Shown here piece after piece: positions 21,701-33,328 of a stretch of 64,000 nt of DNA. The stretch lies in the NCBI GenBank assembly GCA_037576215.1, contig JBANDB010000007.1:3131001-3195000 (forward strand), written 5' to 3'. Under the pieces are notes generated by a model that was given only the letters and a program-made list of their open reading frames with translations, had not been told where the DNA came from and did no database searches. Every line of letters begins with the position of its first letter. Within the stretch, counting starts at the first letter, position 1. The stretch comes from Armillaria gallica (Eukaryota; Basidiomycota; Agaricomycetes; Agaricales; Physalacriaceae). The position numbers were made by a program, and so were the translations under genes.

Positions 21701-24700
21701 TTCTCAAAACAGTGATATCTCAAACCTATTTTAGAGCACATCGTTTCATTGGATGTGACACGGAAAGCAAAAGAATTCATTCAAGGGTTTGCAAATTTGC
21801 AGGAACAGTTGAATTCGGGTGTAGCAAAGGACGCCCTTGTCATGACATTGGGCGTCAGAGCCAAGGTTGATGTACTTGGTATGTCTCTTCAAATTGCTCA
21901 AAAATGTATCCTAAACCCTATCTGAGTAGCTATGAGATCATTGCTTCAGGAATTAAAGCTCCGAAAGCCACCTGGTCCCAAACCAGCGTGTATGCCCGGT
22001 ACACGTGTGGAAACAATCAAATCTTTGATGTCATGGATTGCGGAATGCAATGACAATGTCCTTTGGTGTAGTGGTCTAGCCAGGATGGGAAAAAGCTCAC
22101 TTGTCAGCACCCTGTATAATTCTCTCAGCTACGACATGAGCAGCTGGGATCACATTGCTGCTTTCATTCGTTATGACAGAACCTCGTACTCAAATTCGTC
22201 AGAACTCATCACATCTATTGCCTATTCTTTGGGCATGTTCGATCAGCGCATAGGCGATGCCATTGCTAAAGCTTTGGAAGCATCTCCTGCTGCAGCCGGA
22301 TTGCCACCATCTGAACCACGTACCAAGTTTCGACTTCTCTTGCAGAAGCCATTGGAAACAATCCAGGAATTACAAAACGAAGGGCCATTGGTTGTCCTCA
22401 TTGATGGTCTTGATGAAAGCGATGTGTCGAAAGAGTTGCTGAAAGTACTTGCGGATGGGTTTGGGCCCAAACTGCCATTCATGCGGCTCATTATCTCGAG
22501 TCGGCCCGAGGAAAGGATTGCTTGGATTTTCAAGGACCACCTGCATCTCCATCACTATCCTTTAGATACCTCTTCAAATGAGGTTAAACAGGACATACAG
22601 TACTTCATCCAGCAAAGGTTTACCAGCATCGACAACGAGAGTGTCTGGGGCACCCACAATAAGGAATATGTTATCACTTCACTGGCTGAGCGGGCGAGTG
22701 GGCTGTTCATATGGGCGGCCATGGTCTGTTCATTCCTGTGCGGTCTTCCCTGTCTTCGGAGGCTCAATGTGTTACTTGAGACTACGATTCCAGCGAATGC
22801 AACGGTGGCCCTGACAATTCTATATCGAACGGCGCTGGATACCATCGTATCAGAAGTGACAGGAGAGGATGAAGATGTCCAGGAATGCATTTGTGCAGTA
22901 TTAGGTGCCCTGATTGTTCGCCAAGGCAACATGACAGTGCCTATGCTTCCTGAACTTGTTCTGCAAGAAGGAGAAGGAGACTCTCTAGCACAGCTTATCG
23001 TTGACAAATTAGGAAGCGTGGTACGAGAGGATAAGGACGGGAATTTGGAGCTTATACACAAATCATTCGATGACTTTCTCCAGGATCATGGCCGCTGCGG
23101 GGATAGATGGTTTATCGATGTCCAGGAGCATGAACAGAAGCTTGCTCGGCGATGTGTGTTATCCTTGATGTTGTTTTTCAAAAATTGGACCCCAACCAGA
23201 GTTCAACTTGAACCTGTTGTTTCAGACATTGATGTAAAGAAGACCATACTGGATCGCTACTGCTGTGTAGTGCCATCCCACATTGGAGATTACGCTGTGA
23301 ATGTTCTACAGTGGCATCCTGATGCCTTTGTTGAGCTTGGGATCACCACTTACCGTCCCTTGTTTGATTGTTACTTCTTGTTTTGGTTCGAAATAATGGT
23401 TGCATTTGATTCTTCGTTTTGGATTTATGCATGGCTCAAGGTCATTTCTGTGATCAATGTAAGCTGTTCGTGCTCTTTATCCTGAATAAACACAGCCTCA
23501 TTGTTACTTCTTTTTAGGCAGAAGTTACAGATCAGAGCCTTCACACATATGTTTACCATGCCTTCACATTCTCAGAGCATTTTGCTAGATTGTCAACACA
23601 TCCAGTCAACCCCGCACATGTGTACACCCATGCAATGACCATTTTGCCTTCTGCAAACTTTATCTGCAAAGACTGGGGGCAAAGCAGTGGAGTCAATATC
23701 CCCTTTGATAAGGAGCGCCTGCTAGCTCTCACACCTTGCAATACCAACATGCCTCTGCCGGGCCTCAACCATTGGTCTGTTCCATGTTTCTCTATTTTCT
23801 GAGGCTCCCAATGCATTCAACACGATTTCGTATTTCAGCCTGCGAACTCTGAACTTAGATGCCGATTCGGAATATTCTCTCCTGGAAGATCCCTCCTGTT
23901 CAATGTTGACACGGGGAGGATACTGGACCAATCACCTTTGATTCTGTGCTCCCCTAATTTGCAATTACCCCTGGGACCCCCCTCCTTCGGCCCCTTCACC
24001 TCCTACAAATCATTTTATGCCGGTGTTCAGACCGTTAGGTTCGTGTGGTGGATGTTTTGTTGCGGGGACAAGTCTGAGTACTCCTTCAATAGTACACAAT
24101 ATGAAATTATTGAAAGGCACGACGGCAACCCCCAAGCTGCCATGATATCCAATGTTGACAACAACAACGATTTCGACGATAGAACTGATGACAGTATAAC
24201 GCCACTATCCATGTTCATCTCCATCACTAATACTCAGACTCCCTCCCATTGCGACAATTATCTGTTATGTGCAATTGGGTCAGAAACTTGTTCTGTGGAA
24301 CAATATGCACACAGATTAATCATTGTTGATAAGCATTTGGGCTTGATGCTCAAAGTTGAGCCAGGCTCTACTAGTTGCAAAAGATGGATGACCCTGGATG
24401 GCGGGACAAATGGGGTCCATGAGTTTGCTGTCTTGGAGGATGGATCTAGGTTACTAGGATTGACAGGAGCTACAGGCAAGATATCGTTGCGAGAGTGGGA
24501 AACATCAGTGGGTACTCTTTGTCGTGAATGCATATATGGCAGGTCATAATCTTTTGTCATCCATGATAACACTGACAACCAGGAACACAGATTGCCCTGA
24601 TTTCAAGTATGACCCTGATAACTTTTTTTACTGCCAATTATCACCTGACGGCTCAAAGGTCACACTCTCCCACGGGTGGAGGTTCTCCCAGACATACCTG

Positions 24701-25021
24701 TTGGGAATCACACCTGGATCGAGTGTGGATATCACGGACCTCAAGGACACGACTCTCTTGGCATGGTTTCCTGACAGCAAGCGAATTGCCTACTTGCGAA
24801 GTTGGCGATGTGATCATGAACACGAATGTAGTGACACATGTTGTGATCTTGTTGTTCACTGCCTTGCGAGCGGCCAGATTACTATGATTCACCGTTGGTA
24901 CAATATGGATATTCCGCATTGCGAGGTCTTTGTCACTCCCGATGGGGCCAGGGTGATTACCTGTCATGAAAGAAGAGTCGATCAGTGCGAATTCAGGACA
25001 TGGGATGTTTCAGATTTATAG
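18754..25021 (+). pseudogene. NLR copy 1: C2 / Goodbye-like / NACHT / beta-propeller-like STAND protein
   Basis: Exons: 18754-18764, 18817-18839, 18899 to an insertion at about 18980, remainder of the C2 region 20.66-20.93 kb, 20976-21331, 21383-21433, 21489-21684, 21735-21878, 21930-23458 and from 23518. The C2-like part ends PKWTVDLDL. The helical region VHPAASIAWGF...LKQQTERDETVLRLY resembles fungal STAND Goodbye domains. The NACHT exon (509 codons, intact) has Walker A GLARMGKSS near 22073 and Walker B LVVLIDGLDE near 22390, then NLELIHKSFDDFLQDHGRC, typical of mushroom NACHT proteins. The C-terminal part resembles WD-type blades (LSPDGSKVTL, LLAWFPDSKRIAYL, WDVSDL). Damage: a 1.7-kb insertion in the C2 exon, a TGA in the second C2 exon, and a frame break near 23810-23900. 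Fungal NLRs are thought to act in non-self recognition and cell death. Confidence 0.75.
18980..20660. mobile_element. Insertion inside the C2 exon of NLR copy 1 (unidentified)
   Basis: Copies 2 and 3 are continuous across this position (33.55-33.68 and 51.18-51.29 kb), so about 1.7 kb was gained here. It has no long open frame and a strand-biased composition with many CGTTTT and CTCGC words. TAATTAACG at 19029 and CGTTAATTA at 20605 form a short inverted pair that could be ends. No convincing target duplication was seen. It could be a solo LTR or a non-autonomous DNA element. Limits are approximate. Confidence 0.4.
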
Positions 25022-25399
25022 AATATCTGTCTGTATTGTAGGATACATTTATGCCTCACTCGCGCTCCCTTGGCCGCCCAATTCCAACATCTTTCAGCAC
25101 GAACCTTTTCAAAATCGAAATACAAACGGTATAAAAGAAACAACATGGCACCAGGCTCAAAAGTTCAACGGAACATCGTTCAACATTGCAACGTTGAGCG
25201 CTTGCTGAAGCTGAGCACTTGCTGTGCTTGTGACCACTATTCCTTGCACGAAAGAAGAAATGAAGGGGGTGTATTGCTAGTGAATATGTTGGACTTGGAC
25301 GACGACTCTGCATAAAATAATTCATCACGAAGTATATGGATAACAGCATAGCATGAATACACCCAGGATCGCAGCACCAAGCTCTAGTGGCATTACCAT

Positions 25400-26080
25400 A
25401 ATCACTGGAGATTAAGCAGTGGTTGCTCTGCATAGCATGTAAGCACATGGAAACAAACGAGAAGGGGTAGAAGACGAACTTGCGGTGTGATGCTTTAATT
25501 GCAGGCCTGATGTTTTTTTTGAGAGACGCTGAGAGGCATTGAAAGCACTGGAAAGACGATTAGCCAATGGGAAAGCTGAGTGCTCACTCATACTCAGACT
25601 TCTGCTTCGTCTGCGCGTAATGGAATGAAGGTGACGACAGTGCTGGAGATGGATGCAAGGCGCGATTTTGAGAGCCTTTGTGTAGGACTTCACATTCTCC
25701 TTCTTCCCGGTGGACAGCGTATTTGCAAACTCCATCTTCTTTGGACAAGTTGAGCATGTTTGTTGTCCGCTTAGGAACAAGGCGGGGAGGGTCGGCCAGG
25801 GATTTCTGATTTCATATCAGTACAAGTAGCAAGGTGAAGGGAGAAGTGCGCACACCAACCTCTGTCTTCTTCGCGATGACCAAATTCAATGAGGCCCACT
25901 ATGCATCCACGACAGACTTCGCTTCCTCTCACTCGTCTGGTGAGTGCTTGTCGGCTAGTAGACGAACACGGCAGGGGAAGAGCACACCCTGTTCATCAGG
26001 AATCCTGTTTGTCGTTTCCTCCAGTAATCCGGAAGACATATCTCTTGAGCTCATCAGGAATGCTTTGACTTGAGCATTAA
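25400..26080 (-). pseudogene. eS6 ribosomal protein fragment, copy 1
   Basis: Minus-strand translation in shifting frames gives eS6-like pieces in the right order: ELKRYVFRITGGNDKQ (about 26030-26060), CRVRLLADKHSPDE, an ERKR...MHSG piece near 25900, an EIPG start near 25800, then NLSKED-like and the C-terminal KSEYE-like segment near 25590. Many indels and stops show it is dead. It lies just downstream of NLR copy 1, as in the other units. Confidence 0.6.
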
Positions 26081-26099
26081 AAGGATTGGATATGAGTAT

Positions 26100-26990
26100 C
26101 AGAGAGAAGTTGGTGTTCATGAGAGAGGTGCAGACCGGATAAACCTGGGCTTCTACCTTTGCTAAATTTTGCTGTCTCTAGCATTCCGTTTCTTGAGTCC
26201 TCAGCGCTCATATGGTAGCAGGTCATCCTCTACTGTGTGTTTACTTGCATGAACCTCGTCAATACCGTCGAAAGAATTGCAGGAGAAGAATGTGTCAAAT
26301 TTTCATTTGTTTGAGCAAGAGCAAGGTTCTTTCTTCACCGTAGTACGACACCACGACTCGAGGGGCAGGACTCGAGATAATACTGCGTGAACGTGGCACT
26401 GATAAATTGTACCTGTGAACGTGCATGCAGGCCCCGCAGAGTCCCCATCGCATTATATAGTATTATCAGACTTGGTTAACGGTCGTTGGTGTCCAGCGAC
26501 TTCCTAGTAATGCGCCATCGTCTTTGAAAATCTTGACAACTTCAGGAACTCAGGCTTGCCAGTGCTCATACTCCGTTTCAACGAGCTGGTTGAGATTTTT
26601 GCTGAAATCCTAAAGTTCACCCTCTTTTCAGAAAATCTGGATTCAGCTCTCCTTTTGCAGACTAAACAATGATCTACATAGGAAGGATAGTTGTTGTTAC
26701 AGAGTCGTTGGGACGAACCAATGTTTCAGTGCCGTGTCTTGGGCTTCATACAGCTTCCACGAACCCGTGTTTCTTCATGTTGTCTGTTATTCAAGCGTCT
26801 CTCGCTTACCAGTTTTCTCTCTTCTGCTCTTCATCGCCTAGGCAAGGTGGCCATAAACGGTTTACATGCCGGAAGTGGAAGCCTGCATACTCGATTCAAA
26901 GAGGGCACGGAATCCGCAAGAGGAACAAGAATCTGTAAGGTTACCCTGGCGGATAAATGAACTGAACTAGAGTTGACATTGAAAAAAAAC
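26100..26990. repeat. Module X, partial copy 2
   Basis: Starts with the GGATAAACCTGGGCTT motif near 26138 and includes the same CAGAGTCGTTGGGA segment (26700) found at 49850. It stops before the NLR gene and is followed directly by the tRNA-like triad. This shows that units have been shuffled or truncated. Confidence 0.5.
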
Positions 26991-27041
26991 TCACGGTCCA
27001 AGGGTTTACACTGAATCTGGGAGGAAGTGACCCCTCCAAGC

Positions 27042-27160
27042 AAAAAGTGTCGCAACGCACACCCTCCCATCCTTGGGAGGGTGCGCGCTCCGATCTCTCT
27101 GGCTGGGAGTCGAACCCATCCTTTGCAGCCCACGCTTCGCCGATGTGCCAACAGAGAGCT
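27042..27160 (-). ncRNA. tRNA-like repeat with 3' hairpin and oligo-T, type A copy 1
   Basis: Read on the minus strand: an acceptor-like CTCTCTG...CAGAGAG pairing, an A-box-like TGGCACATCGG and a perfect B box GGTTCGACTCC (27106-27116). These are followed by a 12-bp hairpin GCGCACCCTCCC / GGGAGGGTGTGC (27057-27086) and TTTTT (27042-27046). This is the layout of a Pol III transcription unit of about 120 nt. The anticodon arm does not fold well, so it is not a functional tRNA. Confidence 0.6.
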
Positions 27161-27500
27161 GAGTATATGCAGTGTCGCTGGTCCCACATCGCCGTCATGA
27201 TTCGTTTAGGTAAATGGATCCGCGACTGCAAAGTACATGCCGCTTTGGAATTTCGTGACGTAGATTTTGAAGCGATAACCTGAAGCCACAGCTGCCTTCA
27301 TTTGTAGAAAGCGCCGCATATTGTTAGAGAATGGAAAATACTTGCATCACATGAGCAATTGAAAAGTGTGAGGCCTATGATAGAAGCAAGCCGTGAGGTT
27401 CAGAAAGAAGTACTGAGTATGAGGGCTTGCCTGAAATTACGAGGGTAGTCAGTGGCGCCAAAACCGGAACAGAGGGAGGTTGTCCAACATGAGCATAAAG

Positions 27501-27619
27501 CTTCACAACATACGCCCTCCCGTATAGAGGAGGGTGTATGTTGCGATCTCTCTCGCAGGGAATTGAACCCAATGACGAGAAGCGACGAGACCGCTTCTCT
27601 GATAGACCATCAGAGAGCT
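27501..27619 (-). ncRNA. tRNA-Glu-like repeat with 3' hairpin, type B copy 1
   Basis: On the minus strand it has an A-box-like TGGTCTATCAG, as in eukaryotic tRNA-Glu, and the anticodon arm AAGCG-GTCTCGT-CGCTT, which gives anticodon CUC. The B box is GGTTCAATTCC, and the acceptor-like ends CTCTCT / AGAGAG pair. A hairpin CATACACCCTCC / GGAGGGCGTATG-like stem follows at 27509-27540. The T-run is short (TTT). Confidence 0.58.
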
Positions 27620-28020
27620 AACAGGTGTCCTTCAATAGACTATTTCACAGCTGACCCACAATGTAAGTCAGACACCATTGAAAACGGGAGAGCGGAGCAG
27701 AAATAGAGACTGGAATCATGGAAGTTTGCAATTCAGAAGAGGATTAGAGTGGTAGAAGAAGAACGAGATTCACTGAATGAAAAAAATAGGGTGCATCGAG
27801 CTAGCTGAACACGAGACAAAAAGATGAAACATACTCACCCAGAGCTACGCGTCAATACCTCTTGAGAAAAGTAAACATGTGGGACCTGAGCCCGTTCTGC
27901 CTGAGGCGAGAATTGGTGATAGAGATTTGTCGTGTTGACGTCGAGGGGATAGAAGAGTAAATAGACTTTAAAATGGGACGTCAAGCCAAGATCAGAATAG
28001 AAAATGATTTGCCCTAGACA

Positions 28021-28143
28021 AACAATGCACAACACGTGCCCTCCCTTAAGAAGGGAGGATGCGCGCTGCGATCCCTCTTGCTGGGAGTCAAACCTAGCTC
28101 GCAGAGCGAATGACATGCGTCACAGATATGCCAATAGAGAGCT
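28021..28143 (-). ncRNA. tRNA-like repeat with 3' hairpin, type C copy 1
   Basis: On the minus strand: A-box-like TGGCATATCTG, B box GGTTTGACTCC, and a CCTCCCTTCTTAAGGGAGG hairpin (28039-28058). A clear T-run is missing in this copy. Matches the copies at 43671 and 56925. Confidence 0.52.
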
Positions 28144-28159
28144 GACAGGATGAGGCTTC

Positions 28160-29085
28160 GCTGGCGGTAAGATGCTGTCGTTTATGTGAATGAGCAAGCT
28201 CATGTACGCTGTGCCCCATGCCCGGGGTGTGCAATCGAGTCAATGCGGAAGAGTGATAGTGGAAACAGTCTCTAAAAAGATAGTCCACAATGGTGGCCCG
28301 CCCCAACAGCGAGGATTCGTTGATATAGTGAAGAGAATCTCCGAAGAGAACGTGGATGTAGCAGTGTCGAACATTAGCCGGGGACATCGTCGATGCCAAC
28401 TGGTAGTCTTGCACGGCCAAGTGGAGACAGGGATGGAGAGTGATGTGATGTTGCGAAGCATGTACAGAAGAATGCGGCGACAAGGAATAATGGCGATCTG
28501 TGGTGTCCGAAGCTTGGTGAAGCTTTTATGGAATGCACAATATGGTCTCAGGGAGGGTGCTGGACAACACTTGATCAGGTGCAGGAAGAGTGACTCCGAT
28601 AGAGGTGGCGTTGAAGTAGGCGTCTGTTCTTTCATTCCATGCACGCCAGTCACCGCTGGCGAGTCCAGCTGCAAGGTAGCACTGAGTCTTCTGGCTCCTC
28701 CTCCTCCTCCTGCTGCCCTTTGAATACTGCATGCGAATCCATGGGTGGGTAGAAATTTTGAGGAGATTGAGCCAAGATTGTGGTTTGCTTGTGGAAGGGA
28801 GATATAGCCACGGATGTATAGTTGCCGGTTGAATATCAGTGATCTCTCAGGCGGCCTGTATGAGCAGCTAGTCGATGTGATTGTCTGATCGCAGGAAATC
28901 GTGTCTGCATCCACGTGTCAATCAAATGAGGATAAAAGGATGACGGACTCGACGCACTGTACAAAGTTGGTCTGAGATATTGCTTGAAGCGACCACGGAG
29001 AAAGTGTGCGCGTCTAAGCCACGAGCATCAATAGCGCAAAGTAATGGGAGTGCTGAGACGGCCAAGTAGTGGAAAGCATTCAGAG
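28160..29085. repeat. Module Y, copy 1
   Basis: Matches 43800-44120 plus 45795-46090 and 57060-57898. Both strands have open frames here (28190-28723 plus; 28240-28914 minus), but only fragments are conserved between copies, and I recognise no protein. It may be a broken unknown gene or non-coding repeat. Confidence 0.45.
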
Positions 29086-29089
29086 GTCG

Positions 29090-30900
29090 CTAGTGGTGGT
29101 CATAGGTACGCGATACCGGTGTATGGTCCAAAGTCCAAAGTCCAAATGTCAACCATAAACAGGCATTGCCACCTCCCTCCTTGACGCGCTGTGGGCCCTC
29201 TCTGGAATACGACACGGAACCTTCGAAAAGCCTCCCTGATTCTATCGACACATGGAAGAACAACTCGGACAGCGAGACTGTTGGCTCCCTTTCTGGAGAC
29301 AACCCATTGTTGTCATCAGCCACCATCCAGGAGTACTTGCAGACTTGGTTTAGCGCACAGCCGAAGCGCTAGTGCTCCACAGCTACCAGGTCACCTTTGG
29401 TTTTAACGGGCCATTTAGAGAGCGAGTGCTGACCACCAAGCGACGTTGCATGTAGATGGCTCTTGGTGTGGCGGCGGAAATACAGAGGTGCCTATATGCA
29501 GTGGGAGAGTACAGTTCATGCTCTGAATAATTGAGCGTTGTCGGTTCAAAGTCTTTTCGTCGTGAGTACCCTATCCCCTTGTGTGAAGTGCCCTCCCTGT
29601 TTGATTCGCAGATCCAGGTGCATGGATGTGCCTTTTACGTGCCGCTGGAGACACATATGATGATTTCAACATGCGGGCCTTTCAAATTTAAAGGAAATGT
29701 CCTACTGCTGGTTAGTGTCAGTACGTTCTGCTATTATCTGCTTATTCAGAGACAGCTCGTTAAGGTTTCCACGAAGTCCATCGAAATCAGCGAGCGTCCC
29801 GCTTGGCTCATAATCTAGACGAGTCACTCTGGACCTGGTTCAAGGCTGCAGTGCCAGTGTGGGGCCATCAAGTTGCCGCTACATCTCCTTGCCAACCTTG
29901 AAGCTGCGGTACCGTGCCTCCAAGCCCGCAGAAGTTCGCTCCTGAACTCGGACGAGCTTACAAGCTTGTGAGCTCTAAGTCCCCCAATCATTGCTTATTG
30001 ATGTTGTGCACCCAGGTTTTGCGGTGTTTTTCTGTCTGCTGCTAAAACACTCTGTTCTACACCAGAAGGCGAATCCTGGGTGTCTGGGGTGACGACTTCC
30101 AATATGACCCAACTCATGGCGATGCCTGCATTACAGTCATCTCTGTTCACCTTCGCATCTTGAAACTTCTCCAACACTGTGTTAATCTCCCTTGCCACTT
30201 CTCTTCAATGTTGCCTTTCATATCACCTTATTCCTTGTGAGCTCGATGAATCTTTCATGAGCGCTCCCAACCCTTGTCTATCAAGTTACGGCGCTTTTCC
30301 GTCCCTCCTTCTTCACCATCCTCCAATTTGTTTTGATACCTTGCGGCATAAAACAGAGTTTTACAGAGCTGCATCAGCCTTGACTTATGTGACGCTGTCG
30401 GTTTATCACCAGACTTTGGGACCATCCAAATCGCGATGCTCAGAGCCGGATTGGTTTTCTCTTGGTGCACAAAAGAGGAGGGCATCGAGCTTACAAGGGA
30501 CGGGAGTCATTTGGACAGCAGTCATAATCTGTGACTTGAAAACTATGCGCTCTGGTCCGAGAGGGAGATATGACTTGATATATCTTTGTGGACTATCGGG
30601 TGAAGCAACCGGTACACTCGGATCCAGGTACGATAATTCGTTGATTCCCTTTGCAATGAGCTTACATGTCTTCTTGCTACTGGGCGTTCTGCATCCATAT
30701 CATGTGGTATTTGGCGACAAGTTTGATGAATATCAAACGGATCTGTCCGTCATCTACCACGGTGGTTTACCGGAGATGTAAGCCCAGCTCAGAACGAATT
30801 TCGGTGAATACTGTGCTTGTTCCTTACGAACAGATTCTTAATGTTCCTCCCTCAATGTCATTGTTTCACAGTGCTTGTGGTGCATAAGTAGTGATCAAAG
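29090..30900. repeat. Module Z, copy 1
   Basis: Shares the segments around GTACCCTAT (29570; also 40390 and 47320) and CTTTTACGTGCCGCT (29633; compare 40458, 47377) with copies at 39.04-40.72 and 46.09-48.40 kb. It lacks the 39.4-40.3 kb-type segment. A minus-strand remnant is annotated separately. Confidence 0.45.
29990..30198 (-). pseudogene. Possible N-terminal helical-bundle (MLKL/STAND adaptor-like) remnant, copy 1
   Basis: The minus-strand frame contains REINTVLEKFQDAKVNRDDCNAGIAM. The pattern (helix, then KVNRDDC) recalls the N-terminal four-helix adaptor domains found in mushroom kinases and NLRs. The copy at 47705-47917 keeps RENRDDCNAGVAV in another frame. Both are too short and broken to be sure. 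Confidence 0.3.
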
Positions 30901-31294
30901 ACAATGCGACAACATTACCCATACCATCACTGTCGCATTTCACAGTAAAGGCCCTGTGTTATAGAGTAACTGCTGCACAATTCAAGACGTGTCATAGATT
31001 CACAAGAAATAGAGTCATTTTGACCTCCTGAGTTATATTCATGATGGGTAAACAAATTCGTTATGTTTTTGCCTTCTCACCTCTTATGTCGGGCCACGCA
31101 CCGTCTTGCTGTACCATTATACTTTGGAATAAGATTGCCAATAGCAAGTATAGGGCCATGACATACCGTACTACTATGAGCTCGGCGCCAGACTCTGGAG
31201 GAGGTGAATATGTTGGAAGACATGTCTCCAAAGGTGACCAACGTCGACATGCAAGGACTAAACACAATAAGTAACATGAACTCTGACGAGGGCG

Positions 31295-31378
31295 TATCTT
31301 CTGATTCGGCCCCTCTGACTGGGGATCGAGCCCAGTTATTCCACATAGACGCTTCCCTCGTACGCCTTTAGAGAGTTA
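31295..31378 (-). ncRNA. tRNA-like sequence without hairpin
   Basis: On the minus strand CTCTCTAAAGGCGTACGAGG (A-box-like) is followed about 40 nt on by GGCTCGATCCCC (B-box-like) and pairs with CAGAGGGG. No downstream hairpin of the A/B/C type is seen. It is probably a decayed tRNA-derived copy. Confidence 0.4.
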
Positions 31379-31679
31379 AGAAGGGCTTGCAGTTATGGCA
31401 TTGTTCGTCGTTTAGATCAACCAAGATATGGGCAACATCGCACAGAGAGTAGAACTAACCAATACATATTCTGGGAGGTCATAGAAAAGTCATTGTGTTT
31501 GAACCTTAGGGAGAGGGAGAAAGTGAGCACTATGATCGTCGATGTAGTGTCGTGGTACAGAATGTTTCGATTTATAAAATTAGAGTTTTTATGGATATAT
31601 AGATATACATGATCTGTGAATGAGTGTATGAGTGTTCCAACTGCCGAGTAACAGAAAATACCCACAGACGAAGTTGGTG

Positions 31680-33328
31680 ATTCACGGAGAGGCGAATCGG
31701 GTGTGCGGACCGGATAAACCCGGGCTTCCTTTCCAATGACCTTGTTTTTTGCATTCTTTGGCATTCCGTTTTGTCAGCTCACATTTAATGGCAAGTCAGC
31801 CTTTGCTGTACGATTACATTGCGTTTGATACCATTCAAAGACCCACAGGAGAAAAACTGGTGTGCATTCAATTTGTCTTGTTAGAGCGAGGGCAAGGTTC
31901 TTACCTCCGTTCTGACACTGTACAATGCTGGAGATAATGTTGTACGAACACCGTTATTCTGATAATGATCCTTTTTTTTTAACGTGTTTGCAGATTCCTT
32001 TCTGGCCTGTGACACGTGAAGTTTTGAAACTGAAGAGGCAAAAGGCTTCATCATACCAACACCACCTGCCTTGCGCTTCATATGGCTTCCACGAATCTGT
32101 ATTTCTTCTTTGTATTTGTCAGCCAGGCATTTCCCATTTCCAGTCTCTTCTGTTCATCATCAATGGCTTTTGCAAGATGCCCACGGAATGGCTTGCATCG
32201 TCTCCGAAGAGTTGGACTCCTTTCTTTGCTTCAACCACATGCAGCCTTCCTTGACTAGATGCACATATCTGGGCTAAGTTGAAGGAGAAAATCATGTAGC
32301 TGTGAGACTTTCCCGGAAACACGATACGGTAGCAGTGAGTATTATTCAGTCAAATTCAATACGAACTTGTTTGATGCTTAAAAATGGACAAGCCATCAAG
32401 ATGCTGACACGAAAAGCAGAACGTACTACAATTGGACGACCGGTCACCGTGTGACTAACTGGACTCTGCCTGCCAGTTACACATGCAACTTGCGACATCA
32501 GTTACAATGAGCAGGATGGCCAGGATCTTGACAAATATACTAAGAGAATCATTCTCCTTTCCTAGATCCAACATCTTACACCAGGCAGAAACACGAATTC
32601 TTGATCACTATCTGTCCGATCTTGAGAAGGAACTTGATATTCAGTTTGTTTCTCCGGTTCTAGATCACCCGGCATCTGTAGTTGGCTCAAACTATGGACA
32701 AAGCCAACAGCCAACAGCAGTGGGTGATAGTGTAACGAAATCCAATCCCCCCTTTGGGGAACATCCTCACCACGCTTCCTAGCTGTCTATACATGTAGCT
32801 CCTCGACACCCTTTAGCTCGTGGATTCTTCAAATGGCTGCTGGTGAGTGTTCATCCTAGTTGGTATCTAATTGGGCACTAATCAGAAGTTTCTAAGTTTA
32901 TAGACCTAGGCTTCGGTGCTTTACGTTCAAACTGCTGTGTCTAATGCTCGTGAAGGAAATGAAATGAAAAGGCTGTCATTAACAGCAGGCCGCCTAGGAT
33001 AGCCAGGATATTCAGAGTCTGGGTTGGGAGTTTATGTATCCTTGCTCAGTATTATCCAGATCCAATGGCTACTGCAGTTCGCTTCATCTTGCTACCTCAA
33101 TGTCGGCCGTTGATTCACGGCTATGGCGTATTTTTTCTCAACAGTGACATGTTGGTTACAGCATACAACATCATCGCAATCGAAGCAGCTGGAAACCTGT
33201 GCATTTCCGAGCCGAAGCGGTGATACTGTACGACACCCGTTTTCCATCCCTGTCCACCGCATGGTATATATGCACAGCACCCTCTCTTCCATGTCACCAA
33301 GTTCACCTCCATTGTCGAGTTTATTGAG
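31680..33328. repeat. Module X, copy 3
   Basis: Begins with the same GGATAAACCCGGGCTT motif (31710) as copies at 15780 and 48750, and leads into NLR copy 2. Near 31912-31950 it contains the empty site that matches the hAT-like insertion of the third unit. Confidence 0.5.

Noticed and set aside
22555..23061. Minus-strand open frame of 168 codons, with similar ones at 35211-35726 and 53386-53613
   Set aside because: These are the antisense of the conserved NACHT exon in each copy, so they are shadows of that gene.
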